Source: Bacteroidota bacterium (GTDB lineage: Bacteria > Bacteroidota > Bacteroidia > Chitinophagales > Chitinophagaceae). From it: 12,507 nucleotides of DNA. The position numbers and the translations under genes are program-made. Below are positions 1 through 7,126 of the stretch, in pieces. A model generated the notes under the pieces. The model was given only the letters and a program-made list of their open reading frames with translations, searched no databases and had not been told where the DNA came from. The stretch spans positions 1-12,507 of the forward strand of contig JAEZRB010000342.1 of NCBI GenBank assembly GCA_023412975.1, written 5' to 3'. Numbering within the stretch: position 1 is the stretch's first letter; each line of letters begins with the position of its first letter.

Positions 1-1
1 G

Positions 2-52
2 GCCAGGAACGTGGAGCAGTTGGAAGGTGAGGCGGCAGCCAAAACGGAATAA
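2..52 (+). CDS. ftsW: C-terminal end of probable FtsW (partial)
   Basis: An open frame enters from the left edge and ends with TAA at 50-52, giving 16 residues (ARNVEQLEGEAAAKTE). This charged tail has no diagnostic motif. The assignment rests on position: in Bacteroidota dcw clusters the gene directly before murG is normally ftsW, the SEDS-family septal glycan polymerase of the inner membrane, whose C-terminus is a short hydrophilic cytoplasmic tail. The stop lies 3 bp before the murG ATG, so the two genes are probably co-transcribed and translationally coupled. The upstream sequence would settle the identity. Confidence 0.55.
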   Translation, partial: ARNVEQLEGEAAAKTE

Positions 53-55
53 GAA

Positions 56-1204
56 ATGAAGGAGAATAATGAACAGCCCTTGCATACCAAAAAACCTGAA
101 GCAGGTGGCGGTTTGCGTGTGATCATAGCAGGTGGTGGAACGGGTGGTCATATTTTCCCGGCAATTGCGATTGCTAATGCTTTAAAAAGGAATGACGAAA
201 GGACGGAAATACTTTTTGTTGGAGCTAAAGGAAAAATGGAAATGGAGAAAGTCCCGCAGGCAGGCTATCGGATCGAAGGCCTCGACATCGCGGGTTTCAA
301 CCGTAGTTCTTTGATAAAAAATATTGGATTGCCATTTAAACTGATAAAAAGTTTCTTCCAGGTCAGGAAGATCATTAGCCAGTTTAAACCATCCGCGGTG
401 GTTGGTGTGGGAGGCTACTCAAGTTTCCCTGTACTAAGACTGGCGCAGGCAAGAGGGATCCCCAGTTTTATACATGAGTCCAACTCGTTTGCCGGTAAAT
501 CCAATATACTGCTGGGCAGGAAGGCGACAAAGATTTTTACAGGCACACCAGGGATGGAAAAATTTTTTCCAAATGATAAGATCCTGGTCACCGGAAACCC
601 TGTACGTGCTTCAATCGTTGAGGCGAAGATTACGCGCCAGGATGGAATTAAACACTTTTCATTGGATGAAAACCGAAAAACGGTGTTGGTGATTGGTGGT
701 AGCCTGGGTGCGAAATCGATCAACGAAGCGATCAGTAAAGACCTCGACCTGTTGATCGGGGAGAACCTGCAACTGATCTGGCAAACTGGAAAACCTTATG
801 CTGCGAAAGCAAAAGAACATACAGCTGGAAAGACTTCTGTTTGGGTAAATGATTTTATCACGCAAATGGAATTCGCTTATGCTGCAGCCGACATTGTAGT
901 AGCCCGTGCCGGCGCTATGACCCTGGCTGAATTATGTGTCGTTAAAAAGCCCGTTTTATTTGTACCCTATCCATTTGCTGCCGAAGATCACCAAACCGTC
1001 AATGCAAAACAGCTGGTCGACAGCAACGCAGCATTGATGATCAAAGATGCTGAGGCGTCGGAAAAATTGGTGCCGATGACCATCCAGCTGGCCAGGGATG
1101 AAGAACGCCAGCTGGAATTGAAGAGAAATATTTCCGCTCTGGCTATTACCAATGCCGACGAGGTGATAGCCCTGGAAATATTGAAACTGGTAAAGAATGA
1201 GTAG
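56..1204 (+). CDS. murG: MurG, UDP-GlcNAc--lipid I GlcNAc transferase
   Basis: MurG transfers GlcNAc from UDP-GlcNAc to undecaprenyl-PP-MurNAc-pentapeptide (lipid I), making lipid II at the cytoplasmic face of the inner membrane. The 382 residues have the GT-B layout. The N-domain shows GGGTGGHIFPA at 26-36, GVGGYSSFP at 117-125 and HESNSFAGKSN at 140-150. The C-domain shows TGNPVR at 179-184, GGSLGAKSIN at 214-223, ARAGAMTLAEL at 283-293 and PYPFAAEDHQ at 304-313, the UDP-GlcNAc binding region. Length is slightly above the family norm of about 355-370 because some 19 hydrophilic residues precede the first beta strand. ATG at 56 was chosen because it follows the previous stop by 3 bp and no other in-frame ATG precedes the glycine loop. 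A TTG at 113 would give the more usual N-terminus. The gene overlaps murC by 8 bp. Confidence 0.97.
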   Translation: MKENNEQPLHTKKPEAGGGLRVIIAGGGTGGHIFPAIAIANALKRNDERTEILFVGAKGKMEMEKVPQAGYRIEGLDIAGFNRSSLIKNIGLPFKLIKSFFQVRKIISQFKPSAVVGVGGYSSFPVLRLAQARGIPSFIHESNSFAGKSNILLGRKATKIFTGTPGMEKFFPNDKILVTGNPVRASIVEAKITRQDGIKHFSLDENRKTVLVIGGSLGAKSINEAISKDLDLLIGENLQLIWQTGKPYAAKAKEHTAGKTSVWVNDFITQMEFAYAAADIVVARAGAMTLAELCVVKKPVLFVPYPFAAEDHQTVNAKQLVDSNAALMIKDAEASEKLVPMTIQLARDEERQLELKRNISALAITNADEVIALEILKLVKNE

Positions 1205-2636
1205 AAGTAATAATACTGTCCTTATGAATACTCCCTTTTTGGGAGGCGAACAGATCCGTGAAGTGTATTTTATAGGAATTGGTGGAATCGGGATGAGCGC
1301 AGTAGCCAGGTACTTTCATTCGAAAGGAATAAAAGTGAGTGGTTACGATAAAACGCCGACGGTATTGACAAGCACCCTGGAAAAAATGGGTATTGAAATT
1401 CATTACACGGAGGATATTGACCAGGTACCAAAAGATGTGCAGCTGGTTGTTTATACCCCTGCAGTGCCCGGCGATCACCAGGAGTTGAGATACTACCAGC
1501 AGCAGGGATACAAAGTGGTGAAGCGAAGCGATGTGCTGCAAATGATCTCTGAAAGTTCTTTTAATATATGTATAGCAGGTACGCATGGCAAGACCACTAT
1601 CACAACCATGGTAGCGCACCTGCTCCGGGATACCGGTTACGGCTGCAATGCTTTCTTAGGAGGTATTTCGGTCAATTACGGAACTAATTTCTGGAGCGAC
1701 CCGCGAAATGTATGCGTGATCGAAGCCGATGAGTATGACCGCAGTTTTCTCAAACTGAGTCCTGATATCGCGATCATTTCAGCAATGGATGCAGACCACC
1801 TCGATATATACGGCACTGCCGAAGCTGTCGAGCAGGCTTTTATCGATTTCAGCAAAAAGTTAAAAGCTGGTGGTTTACTACTTAGACAGTTTGGTCTGAA
1901 ACGCGGAAAGCAACTAAGCGCCGACCGGCATTGTACCTATAGTTTGCAAAACGATGCTGCAGATGTGTATGCATCGAATATCAGGATGATGGATGGAAGC
2001 TATGAGTTTGATGTGACGGTATCGGCAAGCGTTACGGGAGATGAGGCGAGGAAGATTGAAAGTGTGGTGTTGAATATGGGCGGCATGCACAATGTCGAAA
2101 ATGTTGTGGCTGCGATCGCCGCCGCCAGTTCTTTGGGAATAGAAGGCGAAAAGATAAAATCCGCTGTGGGCTCGTTTCGCGGTGTAAAGCGAAGGTTTGA
2201 GTATGTGATAAAATCCAGGGACCTGGTATATGTAGACGATTACGCACATCACCCCGAGGAACTGAGAGCCCTGATCAACGGTGCCCGTACATTATTTCAG
2301 CAGCGAAAGTGTACAGTGATCTTTCAGCCACATCTCTACACAAGGACAAGAGATTTTGCTGATGGATTTGCAGAAGTGCTGGATATGGCTGATGAGGTGA
2401 TCTTGTTACCCATCTATCCCGCGAGGGAACTGCCGATAGAAGGAGTAAGCAGCCAGATGATCATTGATAAAATGAAAAGAGTGAACAGGTCGGTTAAGGC
2501 AAAGGATGAGTTGATCAGCTGGATAGCAACTGACTATAAAAAAAATATCAATAAGGATTTCGGCAACCTGCTAATCACGGCAGGTGCCGGAGATATTGAT
2601 ACGTTAGTGAAAAAGATCAGGAGCGAGTTGAATTAA
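1197..2636 (+). CDS. murC: MurC, UDP-N-acetylmuramate--L-alanine ligase
   Basis: MurC is the cytoplasmic ATP-dependent ligase that adds L-Ala to UDP-MurNAc, the first step of stem-peptide assembly. All three Mur ligase domains are visible in 479 residues. The N-terminal UDP-binding Rossmann domain has GIGGIGMSAVARYF at 27-40. The central ATPase domain has the P-loop AGTHGKTT at 127-134, EADEYDRSF at 176-184, DADHLDIYG at 198-206 and GMHNVENVVAA at 296-306. The C-terminal domain has GVKRRFE at 329-335, DDYAHHPEE at 347-355, FQPHLYTRTRD at 376-386 and TAGAGDID at 461-468. The YAHHP and HLYTRTRD motifs distinguish MurC from MurD, E and F. The start at 1197 overlaps the end of murG by 8 bp, suggesting coupled translation; an in-frame ATG at 1224 would shorten the N-terminus by nine residues and is equally compatible with the family. 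Confidence 0.97.
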   Translation: MSRSNNTVLMNTPFLGGEQIREVYFIGIGGIGMSAVARYFHSKGIKVSGYDKTPTVLTSTLEKMGIEIHYTEDIDQVPKDVQLVVYTPAVPGDHQELRYYQQQGYKVVKRSDVLQMISESSFNICIAGTHGKTTITTMVAHLLRDTGYGCNAFLGGISVNYGTNFWSDPRNVCVIEADEYDRSFLKLSPDIAIISAMDADHLDIYGTAEAVEQAFIDFSKKLKAGGLLLRQFGLKRGKQLSADRHCTYSLQNDAADVYASNIRMMDGSYEFDVTVSASVTGDEARKIESVVLNMGGMHNVENVVAAIAAASSLGIEGEKIKSAVGSFRGVKRRFEYVIKSRDLVYVDDYAHHPEELRALINGARTLFQQRKCTVIFQPHLYTRTRDFADGFAEVLDMADEVILLPIYPARELPIEGVSSQMIIDKMKRVNRSVKAKDELISWIATDYKKNINKDFGNLLITAGAGDIDTLVKKIRSELN

Positions 2637-2669
2637 AAAATAATAAAAACGAACAAAGCAAACCGTATC

Positions 2670-3473
2670 GTGAATACCAGGAAGACCATACGAAAAATTT
2701 TGTTTGTTGCCATGTGGATGGTGATCGGGGGAGGTATGCTCGTGCTGTTGATCGCTGCTATGGGAAAGCAGAAAAGCAATATCTGCAATGATGTTGTGAT
2801 CACGATCAAAGGTGTGGCGGATGATAAGTGTTTCCTTAGCAAGGCTGATATTATCCAACTGCTGAGAACGGCAACAAATGGAAATATTAAAGGCCAGCCA
2901 AAATCGGAGTTCAATCTTCTTGAAATGGAAGCATTGCTGGAGCAAAATATGTGGGTAAAGGACGCTCAATTATATTTTGATAGTAAGGATATGTTACACG
3001 TGACGGTTTCGGAGAGAGAACCAGTGGCCAGGATTTTCACCAACAAGGGTAAGACCTTTTACATCGATGACGAAGAGAAGGGTATCCCGCTTTCTGAAAA
3101 TCTAAGTACAAAAGTCCCTGTGTTTACCGGGGTCCCTGATAAAGAGGATCGCAGAAAAAGGGATAGCCTGTTATTGCGCGACATAAAGGAAACGGCAAAA
3201 TTTATCAGCAGCCATCCTTTTTGGCAATCGCAGGTGGCACAGGTGGACCTGGTTCGCCCGCATCCTGAAGGCGACTATGAATTTGAAATGATACCCGTTG
3301 TCGGAAATCATGTGGTGAAATTGGGAAGTGGTTCTGATATAGACAGGAAGTTCAACCGCTTATTTATTTTCTATAAGGAAATATTAAGCCGTACGGGTTT
3401 TGAAAAATACAAAACGATCGATGTCCGTTTTGCGGGACAGGTTATTGGCGCGAAGGATGGTAAATCGAAATAG
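2670..3473 (+). CDS. ftsQ: FtsQ/DivIB-type cell division protein
   Basis: The 267-residue protein has a short basic cytoplasmic N-terminus (MNTRKTIRK), one transmembrane segment at about 10-31, and a periplasmic part: a POTRA-like region at about 40-115 and a beta domain ending near 260 (TIDVRFAGQVIG at 249-260). This is the layout of FtsQ, the bitopic protein that links early and late divisome parts (FtsB/FtsL complex). Sequence conservation in the family is low, so position between murC and ftsA carries much of the call. The start is a GTG at 2670. No in-frame ATG lies upstream, and the next one, at 2712 (Met15), would remove the basic residues that orient the membrane segment. The gene starts 33 bp after murC and is separated from ftsA by 78 bp containing a small hairpin. 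Confidence 0.9.
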   Translation: MNTRKTIRKILFVAMWMVIGGGMLVLLIAAMGKQKSNICNDVVITIKGVADDKCFLSKADIIQLLRTATNGNIKGQPKSEFNLLEMEALLEQNMWVKDAQLYFDSKDMLHVTVSEREPVARIFTNKGKTFYIDDEEKGIPLSENLSTKVPVFTGVPDKEDRRKRDSLLLRDIKETAKFISSHPFWQSQVAQVDLVRPHPEGDYEFEMIPVVGNHVVKLGSGSDIDRKFNRLFIFYKEILSRTGFEKYKTIDVRFAGQVIGAKDGKSK

Positions 3474-3476
3474 GAT

Positions 3477-3495
3477 AACCCGGGTAACGGGTTTT
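3477..3495 (+). promoter_or_regulatory. small GC-rich hairpin in the ftsQ-ftsA gap
   Basis: Arms AACCCG (3477-3482) and CGGGTT (3488-3493) pair perfectly around a 5-nt loop, followed by only four T residues (3492-3495, overlapping the arm). It starts three bases after the ftsQ stop. The 6-bp stem and short T-run make it a weak terminator at best. It could act as a partial terminator, an RNA-stability element protecting the upstream transcript, or nothing. Confidence 0.35.
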
Positions 3496-3533
3496 GTGAA
3501 ATGATCAGGAATTAAACGCTTTGGATAAAACAA

Positions 3534-3550
3534 CAACTAAAATCAACTAA
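3534..3550 (+). repeat. two CAACTAA copies immediately before ftsA
   Basis: CAACTAA occurs at 3534-3540 and 3544-3550, with start points 10 bp apart, directly upstream of the ftsA ATG at 3552. Two more exact copies lie in the ftsZ leader at 4950-4956 and 4996-5002. The motif is A-rich, like many Bacteroidota translation leaders, so it may simply reflect a favoured unstructured 5' end. No Shine-Dalgarno sequence is visible here. Confidence 0.35.
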
Positions 3551-3551
3551 C

Positions 3552-4925
3552 ATGAATCACGAACAACCCATTATTGTAGGTCTGGACATTGGGACAACCA
3601 AGATCGCAGTAATCGCCGGGCGGAAGAATGAGTTCGGTAAACTGGAGATACTTGGATTTGGTAAGTCCAATTCAAATGGTGTAAAGCACGGGCAGGTGCT
3701 GAATATCGATGAAACCATCAAGGCTATCAGGACCGCGCTGGACAATTGCTTTGCCTCCAATCCTAATCTTGAAATCAACGATGTCTATGTTGGCATCGCC
3801 GGTCACCATATCAAAAGCCTGCAAACCCGCGGCGATATCGTGCGCCAGGCAAATGATGAAGAGATCTCACAACGCGAGATTGACCAGTTGATCAGCGATC
3901 AGTATAAAACTTATATTCCTGCCGGTGACCAGATCATTGATGTGATCCCCCAGGAATTTACCGTCGATAATTTTCAGAATATACCCAACCCCATTGGTTA
4001 TGGTGGTGTAAAAGTGGGCGCCAACTTTCATATCATCACCGGTGATAAAAACGCGATCCGTAATATAAACCGCAGTGTTGAAAAAGCCGGACTGCGCACC
4101 AAGGACCTGGTACTACAGCCACTGGCTTCCTCATCAGCGGTTATGGGCCAGGAAGATCTTGAGGCGGGAGTAGCGATCGTAGACATCGGTGGCGGTACTA
4201 CCGACCTGGCAGTTTTTTATGAGGGAATTCTGAAACATACTGCCGTGATCCCATTTGCCGGTGAGAATATTACCAATGATATCAAAACCGGCCTCGGTGT
4301 TTTAAAAACACAGGCGGAACAAATGAAGGTTCAGTTCGGAAGCGCGCTGGCCAACGAAGCGAAGGGAAATGCCTATATCACCATTCCCGGATTGCGCGGC
4401 ATGCCAGCAAAGGAGATCAGCGTCAAAGGTCTCGCCAATATCATTCAGGCCAGGATGAGTGAGATCATGGACTTCGTGACTTATCATTTGAAGCAGGTGG
4501 GTCTTGATAACAAAGCGTTGAATGGCGGTGTGGTACTAACAGGGGGCGGATCACAATTGAAACATTTAATTCAACTCACAGAATACACCACGGGCTTGCC
4601 CGCCAGGATTGGTTTACCAACCGAGCACCTGGCTGCCGGTCATATTGAAGAGCTAGCCAAACCAACTTATTCCACCTGTATCGGACTTATCCTAAAAGGA
4701 TATGATGACTATGAACACAATCGCAAGAATTTTGAAAGGGAATTCAAAAAGGTGGATGTACCCGAGGGTTTGAAGAAAGCTATCGCCAGGGAAGAGGAGG
4801 AGATTGAAGTGCCTGAAGTAAGCGCTGAAAAAGTAAAGCAACGCAGGGGGCTCAACAATTTCTGGGGAAAGTTCAAGGATGGTATTATCGATCTTTTCAA
4901 AGAAGAAGAGGATAAGCACTTATAG
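3552..4925 (+). CDS. ftsA: FtsA, actin-like membrane tether of FtsZ
   Basis: FtsA is the cytoplasmic actin-fold ATPase that anchors FtsZ filaments to the inner membrane and recruits later divisome proteins. The 457 residues show the phosphate-1 loop LDIGTTK at 11-17, a 1C-type insertion domain at about 85-165, the phosphate-2 loop DIGGGTTDLA at 211-220, and the adenosine motif GGVVLTGGGSQL at 325-336. After the actin fold (to about 385) comes a charged linker rich in Glu and Lys. It is followed by an amphipathic helix at about 434-449 (LNNFWGKFKDGIIDLF), matching the membrane-targeting helix of the family. Length is at the upper end of the usual range because of that linker. The ATG at 3552 is the only start that preserves the first beta strand. 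The gene lies 78 bp after ftsQ and 145 bp before ftsZ. Confidence 0.97.
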   Translation: MNHEQPIIVGLDIGTTKIAVIAGRKNEFGKLEILGFGKSNSNGVKHGQVLNIDETIKAIRTALDNCFASNPNLEINDVYVGIAGHHIKSLQTRGDIVRQANDEEISQREIDQLISDQYKTYIPAGDQIIDVIPQEFTVDNFQNIPNPIGYGGVKVGANFHIITGDKNAIRNINRSVEKAGLRTKDLVLQPLASSSAVMGQEDLEAGVAIVDIGGGTTDLAVFYEGILKHTAVIPFAGENITNDIKTGLGVLKTQAEQMKVQFGSALANEAKGNAYITIPGLRGMPAKEISVKGLANIIQARMSEIMDFVTYHLKQVGLDNKALNGGVVLTGGGSQLKHLIQLTEYTTGLPARIGLPTEHLAAGHIEELAKPTYSTCIGLILKGYDDYEHNRKNFEREFKKVDVPEGLKKAIAREEEEIEVPEVSAEKVKQRRGLNNFWGKFKDGIIDLFKEEEDKHL

Positions 4926-4998
4926 ATATTATTTTAATTAAGCTCTTTACAACTAAACTAAAAACTCAACGGGACAGAAATGGAACGTTGAAAAACAA

Positions 4999-5031
4999 CT
5001 AACCCCATTTTAAACAGCCCTAACCCCATTT
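4999..5031 (+). repeat. 12-bp direct repeat, 21-bp period, in ftsZ leader
   Basis: CTAACCCCATTT occurs exactly at 4999-5010 and again at 5020-5031. The start-to-start distance is 21 bp, close to two turns of the DNA helix. The flanking bases differ between copies, so the match is limited to the 12-bp unit. This arrangement is typical of paired protein-binding sites on one face of the DNA, but no known operator is recognised. Confidence 0.6.
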
Positions 5032-5034
5032 CCT

Positions 5035-5058
5035 ATGATTAAAGTGAGTGTGGGCTAA
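5035..5058 (+). other. in-frame seven-codon mini-ORF before ftsZ
   Basis: ATG at 5035 opens MIKVSVG and is closed by TAA at 5056-5058, 12 bp before the ftsZ ATG and in the same frame. The peptide and its DNA resemble ftsZ codons 13-20 (IIKVIGVG): allowing one 3-nt gap, 18 of 21 bases match. It may be a decayed duplicate of the ftsZ start, a short upstream ORF influencing ftsZ translation, or coincidence. Expression is not implied. Confidence 0.3.
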
Positions 5059-5070
5059 AACCAGACAATT

Positions 5071-6996
5071 ATGATACATTTTGATTTGCCTAAGGAAAAA
5101 TCATCCATCATCAAAGTGATTGGTGTTGGCGGCGGCGGTGGCAATGCAGTGAACCACATGTTTAGCCAGGATATTGAAGGTGTCAATTTTATTATCTGTA
5201 ATACCGATGCACAGGCTCTTGCCAACAGTGGTATACCCAATCGCGTGCAACTCGGTCCCCATCTCACACAGGGTTTGGGCGCCGGCGCCAACCCCGAAAT
5301 TGGAAGACAGGCAACTGAAGAGTCCCTTGAAGAAATTAAGCGTATCCTGGAAGTAAATACAAAGATGGCTTTTATCACTGCCGGTATGGGTGGTGGCACA
5401 GGCACCGGCGGTGCGCCTATCATTGCCAAAATTTGCAAGGATCTTGGTATCCTCACCGTTGGTATCGTTACGACACCATTTGCTTATGAAGGAAAGAAAA
5501 GACAATTGCAGGCGGAAGAAGGTATCAAAACTTTGAAAGGATATGTTGACACCCTCCTTGTGATCAGCAACGACAAACTGCGTCACCAGTTTGGTAACCT
5601 GAAAATGAGAGACGCGTTTGCCAAAGCAGATAACGTTTTGGCAACAGCTGCAAAATGTATTACTGATGTAATTAATAGTACTGGTCAGATCAATGTTGAC
5701 TTTGCTGATGTGTGCACCGTGATGCGTAATGGTGGGGTAGCAATCCTTGGTAGCTCTGCTGTTTCAGGCGAAGGCCGCGCATACAAAGCGATCGAAGAAG
5801 CATTGAACTCACCATTACTGAATGATAACGAGATCAGTGGTGCTAAATGGATCCTCATTAATATCAATTCTGCTGAAGGTGAACACGAGTTTACCATGGA
5901 CGAAGTCGAGATCATTCAAAACCACCTCGTATCACAGGCAGGGGAGGGTACCGATGTGATCATGGGTCTTGGTTATGACAATTCCCTGGATGATAAACTT
6001 GGAATCACCCTGATCGCAACAGGTTTCCAGCACAAAGATCCGATTACAAAACAGGAATCTCAAAAACCGGAGGCGACGAATAAAGAGGAAAAAATAGTCA
6101 TGGTCCTGGGACAAACTGAGGAAGCCGAAGCAAAAGCTGAAGACAAAATTCAAGTTGAAATAAAAGAAGATCTGCTTGCTCCAAAACTGGTTGATGAACC
6201 CGTACCTGATGTGCCGATGCCAGGACTTTTGGACATGGTAGAAACAGAATATATAAAGGAAGAAGAGCCGCTTGTGCTGCTACATTTACATACTGACGAA
6301 AAATTACCAGGTAAAAACACGGTGAATTCTGGTAAAAATACTGTTGGAAAAATGTTAACGCCGGATGTCAAAGAAGGCATATATTCGAGTTCCGAATCAA
6401 CTCCTATATCCCTCAGCGAACCGCGCACCTTATCCACCGATTCAACAACACAAGTAAGTAAAGATAGTACTAGTACCAGCAGCCCGATGCCTGCAGCTCC
6501 GGGAGGCTATCAACTGGCCAGGCCATCCAATATCTACGCAGAGCCGGGTACAGAGGCCGATGCCTCAATGCCTTCTGCTGAGAAGCCGGTCTCCACTCCT
6601 GTTGCCGCAAACCCGTTGGACGAACCCATCGATATGCAAATGCAACTTGTGGAAAAAGACATTCCAGCGGCGGATATGCCGTTAGCCCACCATGCTCAAG
6701 CACCTTTGTATCCCGAGGTTGAGGATTCTGCTCTGCAGGACGAAAGCTCGGAGCAAAAACGTAGGGCAGCCGAACGACTGCACAAGTTGCGCAACTTGTC
6801 GTTCAATGTCAATTCGGCGGACCCGAATAATGAGTTTGAAACCGTGCCGGCCTATATCCGCCGCAATATGGAACTGTATAACAGCAATTCGCATATTGAA
6901 AGTTTTTATAGCAACTACGAGGTCAAGTCTGACCAAAATAACCAGGCACAAATCAGCACGATTAATACATTTTTAGACGGGAAAAAACCCGACTGA
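5071..6996 (+). CDS. ftsZ: FtsZ, tubulin-like division GTPase with long linker
   Basis: FtsZ polymerises with GTP into the cytoplasmic Z ring that directs septum formation. The GTPase core covers about residues 10-320: a glycine-rich loop IGVGGGGGNAVNHM at 17-30, the tubulin signature GGGTGTGGAP at 107-116, and the T7 synergy loop NVDFAD at 208-213 carrying the acidic residues needed for GTP hydrolysis by the next subunit. The core ends around ITLIATGF at 312-319. Residues about 323-575 form a low-complexity Glu/Pro/Ser/Thr linker, far longer than the roughly 50 residues of E. coli FtsZ, which explains the total of 641 residues against a usual 350-400 or so. A C-terminal peptide-like motif, VPAYIRR at 592-598, is the likely FtsA docking site. 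It is followed by 43 more residues ending in STINTFLDGKKPD. The ATG at 5071 gives a normal N-terminus. The gene closes the cluster and is followed by a terminator. Confidence 0.98.
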   Translation: MIHFDLPKEKSSIIKVIGVGGGGGNAVNHMFSQDIEGVNFIICNTDAQALANSGIPNRVQLGPHLTQGLGAGANPEIGRQATEESLEEIKRILEVNTKMAFITAGMGGGTGTGGAPIIAKICKDLGILTVGIVTTPFAYEGKKRQLQAEEGIKTLKGYVDTLLVISNDKLRHQFGNLKMRDAFAKADNVLATAAKCITDVINSTGQINVDFADVCTVMRNGGVAILGSSAVSGEGRAYKAIEEALNSPLLNDNEISGAKWILININSAEGEHEFTMDEVEIIQNHLVSQAGEGTDVIMGLGYDNSLDDKLGITLIATGFQHKDPITKQESQKPEATNKEEKIVMVLGQTEEAEAKAEDKIQVEIKEDLLAPKLVDEPVPDVPMPGLLDMVETEYIKEEEPLVLLHLHTDEKLPGKNTVNSGKNTVGKMLTPDVKEGIYSSSESTPISLSEPRTLSTDSTTQVSKDSTSTSSPMPAAPGGYQLARPSNIYAEPGTEADASMPSAEKPVSTPVAANPLDEPIDMQMQLVEKDIPAADMPLAHHAQAPLYPEVEDSALQDESSEQKRRAAERLHKLRNLSFNVNSADPNNEFETVPAYIRRNMELYNSNSHIESFYSNYEVKSDQNNQAQISTINTFLDGKKPD

Positions 6997-7082
6997 TATC
7001 TTTCGGCACAATACCCTATTGGAAGCTGAGTCGAAGGACGCTCCCATTCGCCATGACAAAAATGGCCGAGTTTTTAGTTGTT

Positions 7083-7112
7083 CCCCGGTGTTTTTTTGCA
7101 CCGGGGTTTTTT
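7083..7112 (+). terminator. rho-independent terminator after ftsZ / dcw cluster
   Basis: An 8-bp perfect stem, CCCCGGTG (7083-7090) with CACCGGGG (7099-7106), encloses an 8-nt T-rich loop and is followed by six T residues (7107-7112). It lies 86 bp after the ftsZ stop. A weaker hairpin, GCCAT/ATGGC at 7050-7066 with TTTTT a few bases later, precedes it and may give tandem termination. The T-run is on the + strand only, but the stem sits 15 bp past the end of the convergent decarboxylase gene and may also mark that transcript's end. Confidence 0.9.
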
Positions 7113-7126
7113 ATTGGGAGAATTTA

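Larger units (their letters stand above)
4926..5070 (+). promoter_or_regulatory. ftsA-ftsZ intergenic leader, likely regulatory
   Basis: This 145-bp AT-rich gap is the longest in the dcw part of the window. It contains two CAACTAA copies (4950-4956 and 4996-5002), two exact copies of a 12-bp sequence (4999-5010 and 5020-5031), and a seven-codon mini-ORF in frame with ftsZ (5035-5058). I find no convincing match to the Bacteroidota sigma-factor consensus (TTTG, about 20 bp, TAnnTTTG), so I cannot place a promoter, although extra ftsZ expression from such a gap is common. No rho-independent terminator is visible after ftsA. Confidence 0.4.

Noticed and set aside
1146..1619. 157-residue open frame on the minus strand across the murG/murC junction
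   Set aside because: Its His/Ser/Tyr-rich composition with no domain is typical of an antisense shadow of two well-supported genes.
3493..3525. Possible promoter before ftsA (TTTG at 3493 with a downstream TAAACGCT)
   Set aside because: Spacing is about 16 bp and the -7 element lacks the TTTG half, so it does not fit the Bacteroidota consensus.
4946..4975. TTTACA resembling a -35 box upstream of ftsZ
   Set aside because: No -10-like sequence lies 16-18 bp downstream, and sigma-70 consensus of E. coli type is a poor model for this phylum.
5101..5586. 161-residue open frame on the minus strand inside ftsZ
   Set aside because: It lies wholly antisense to the GTPase core, has no recognisable domain, and is explained by the codon pattern of ftsZ.
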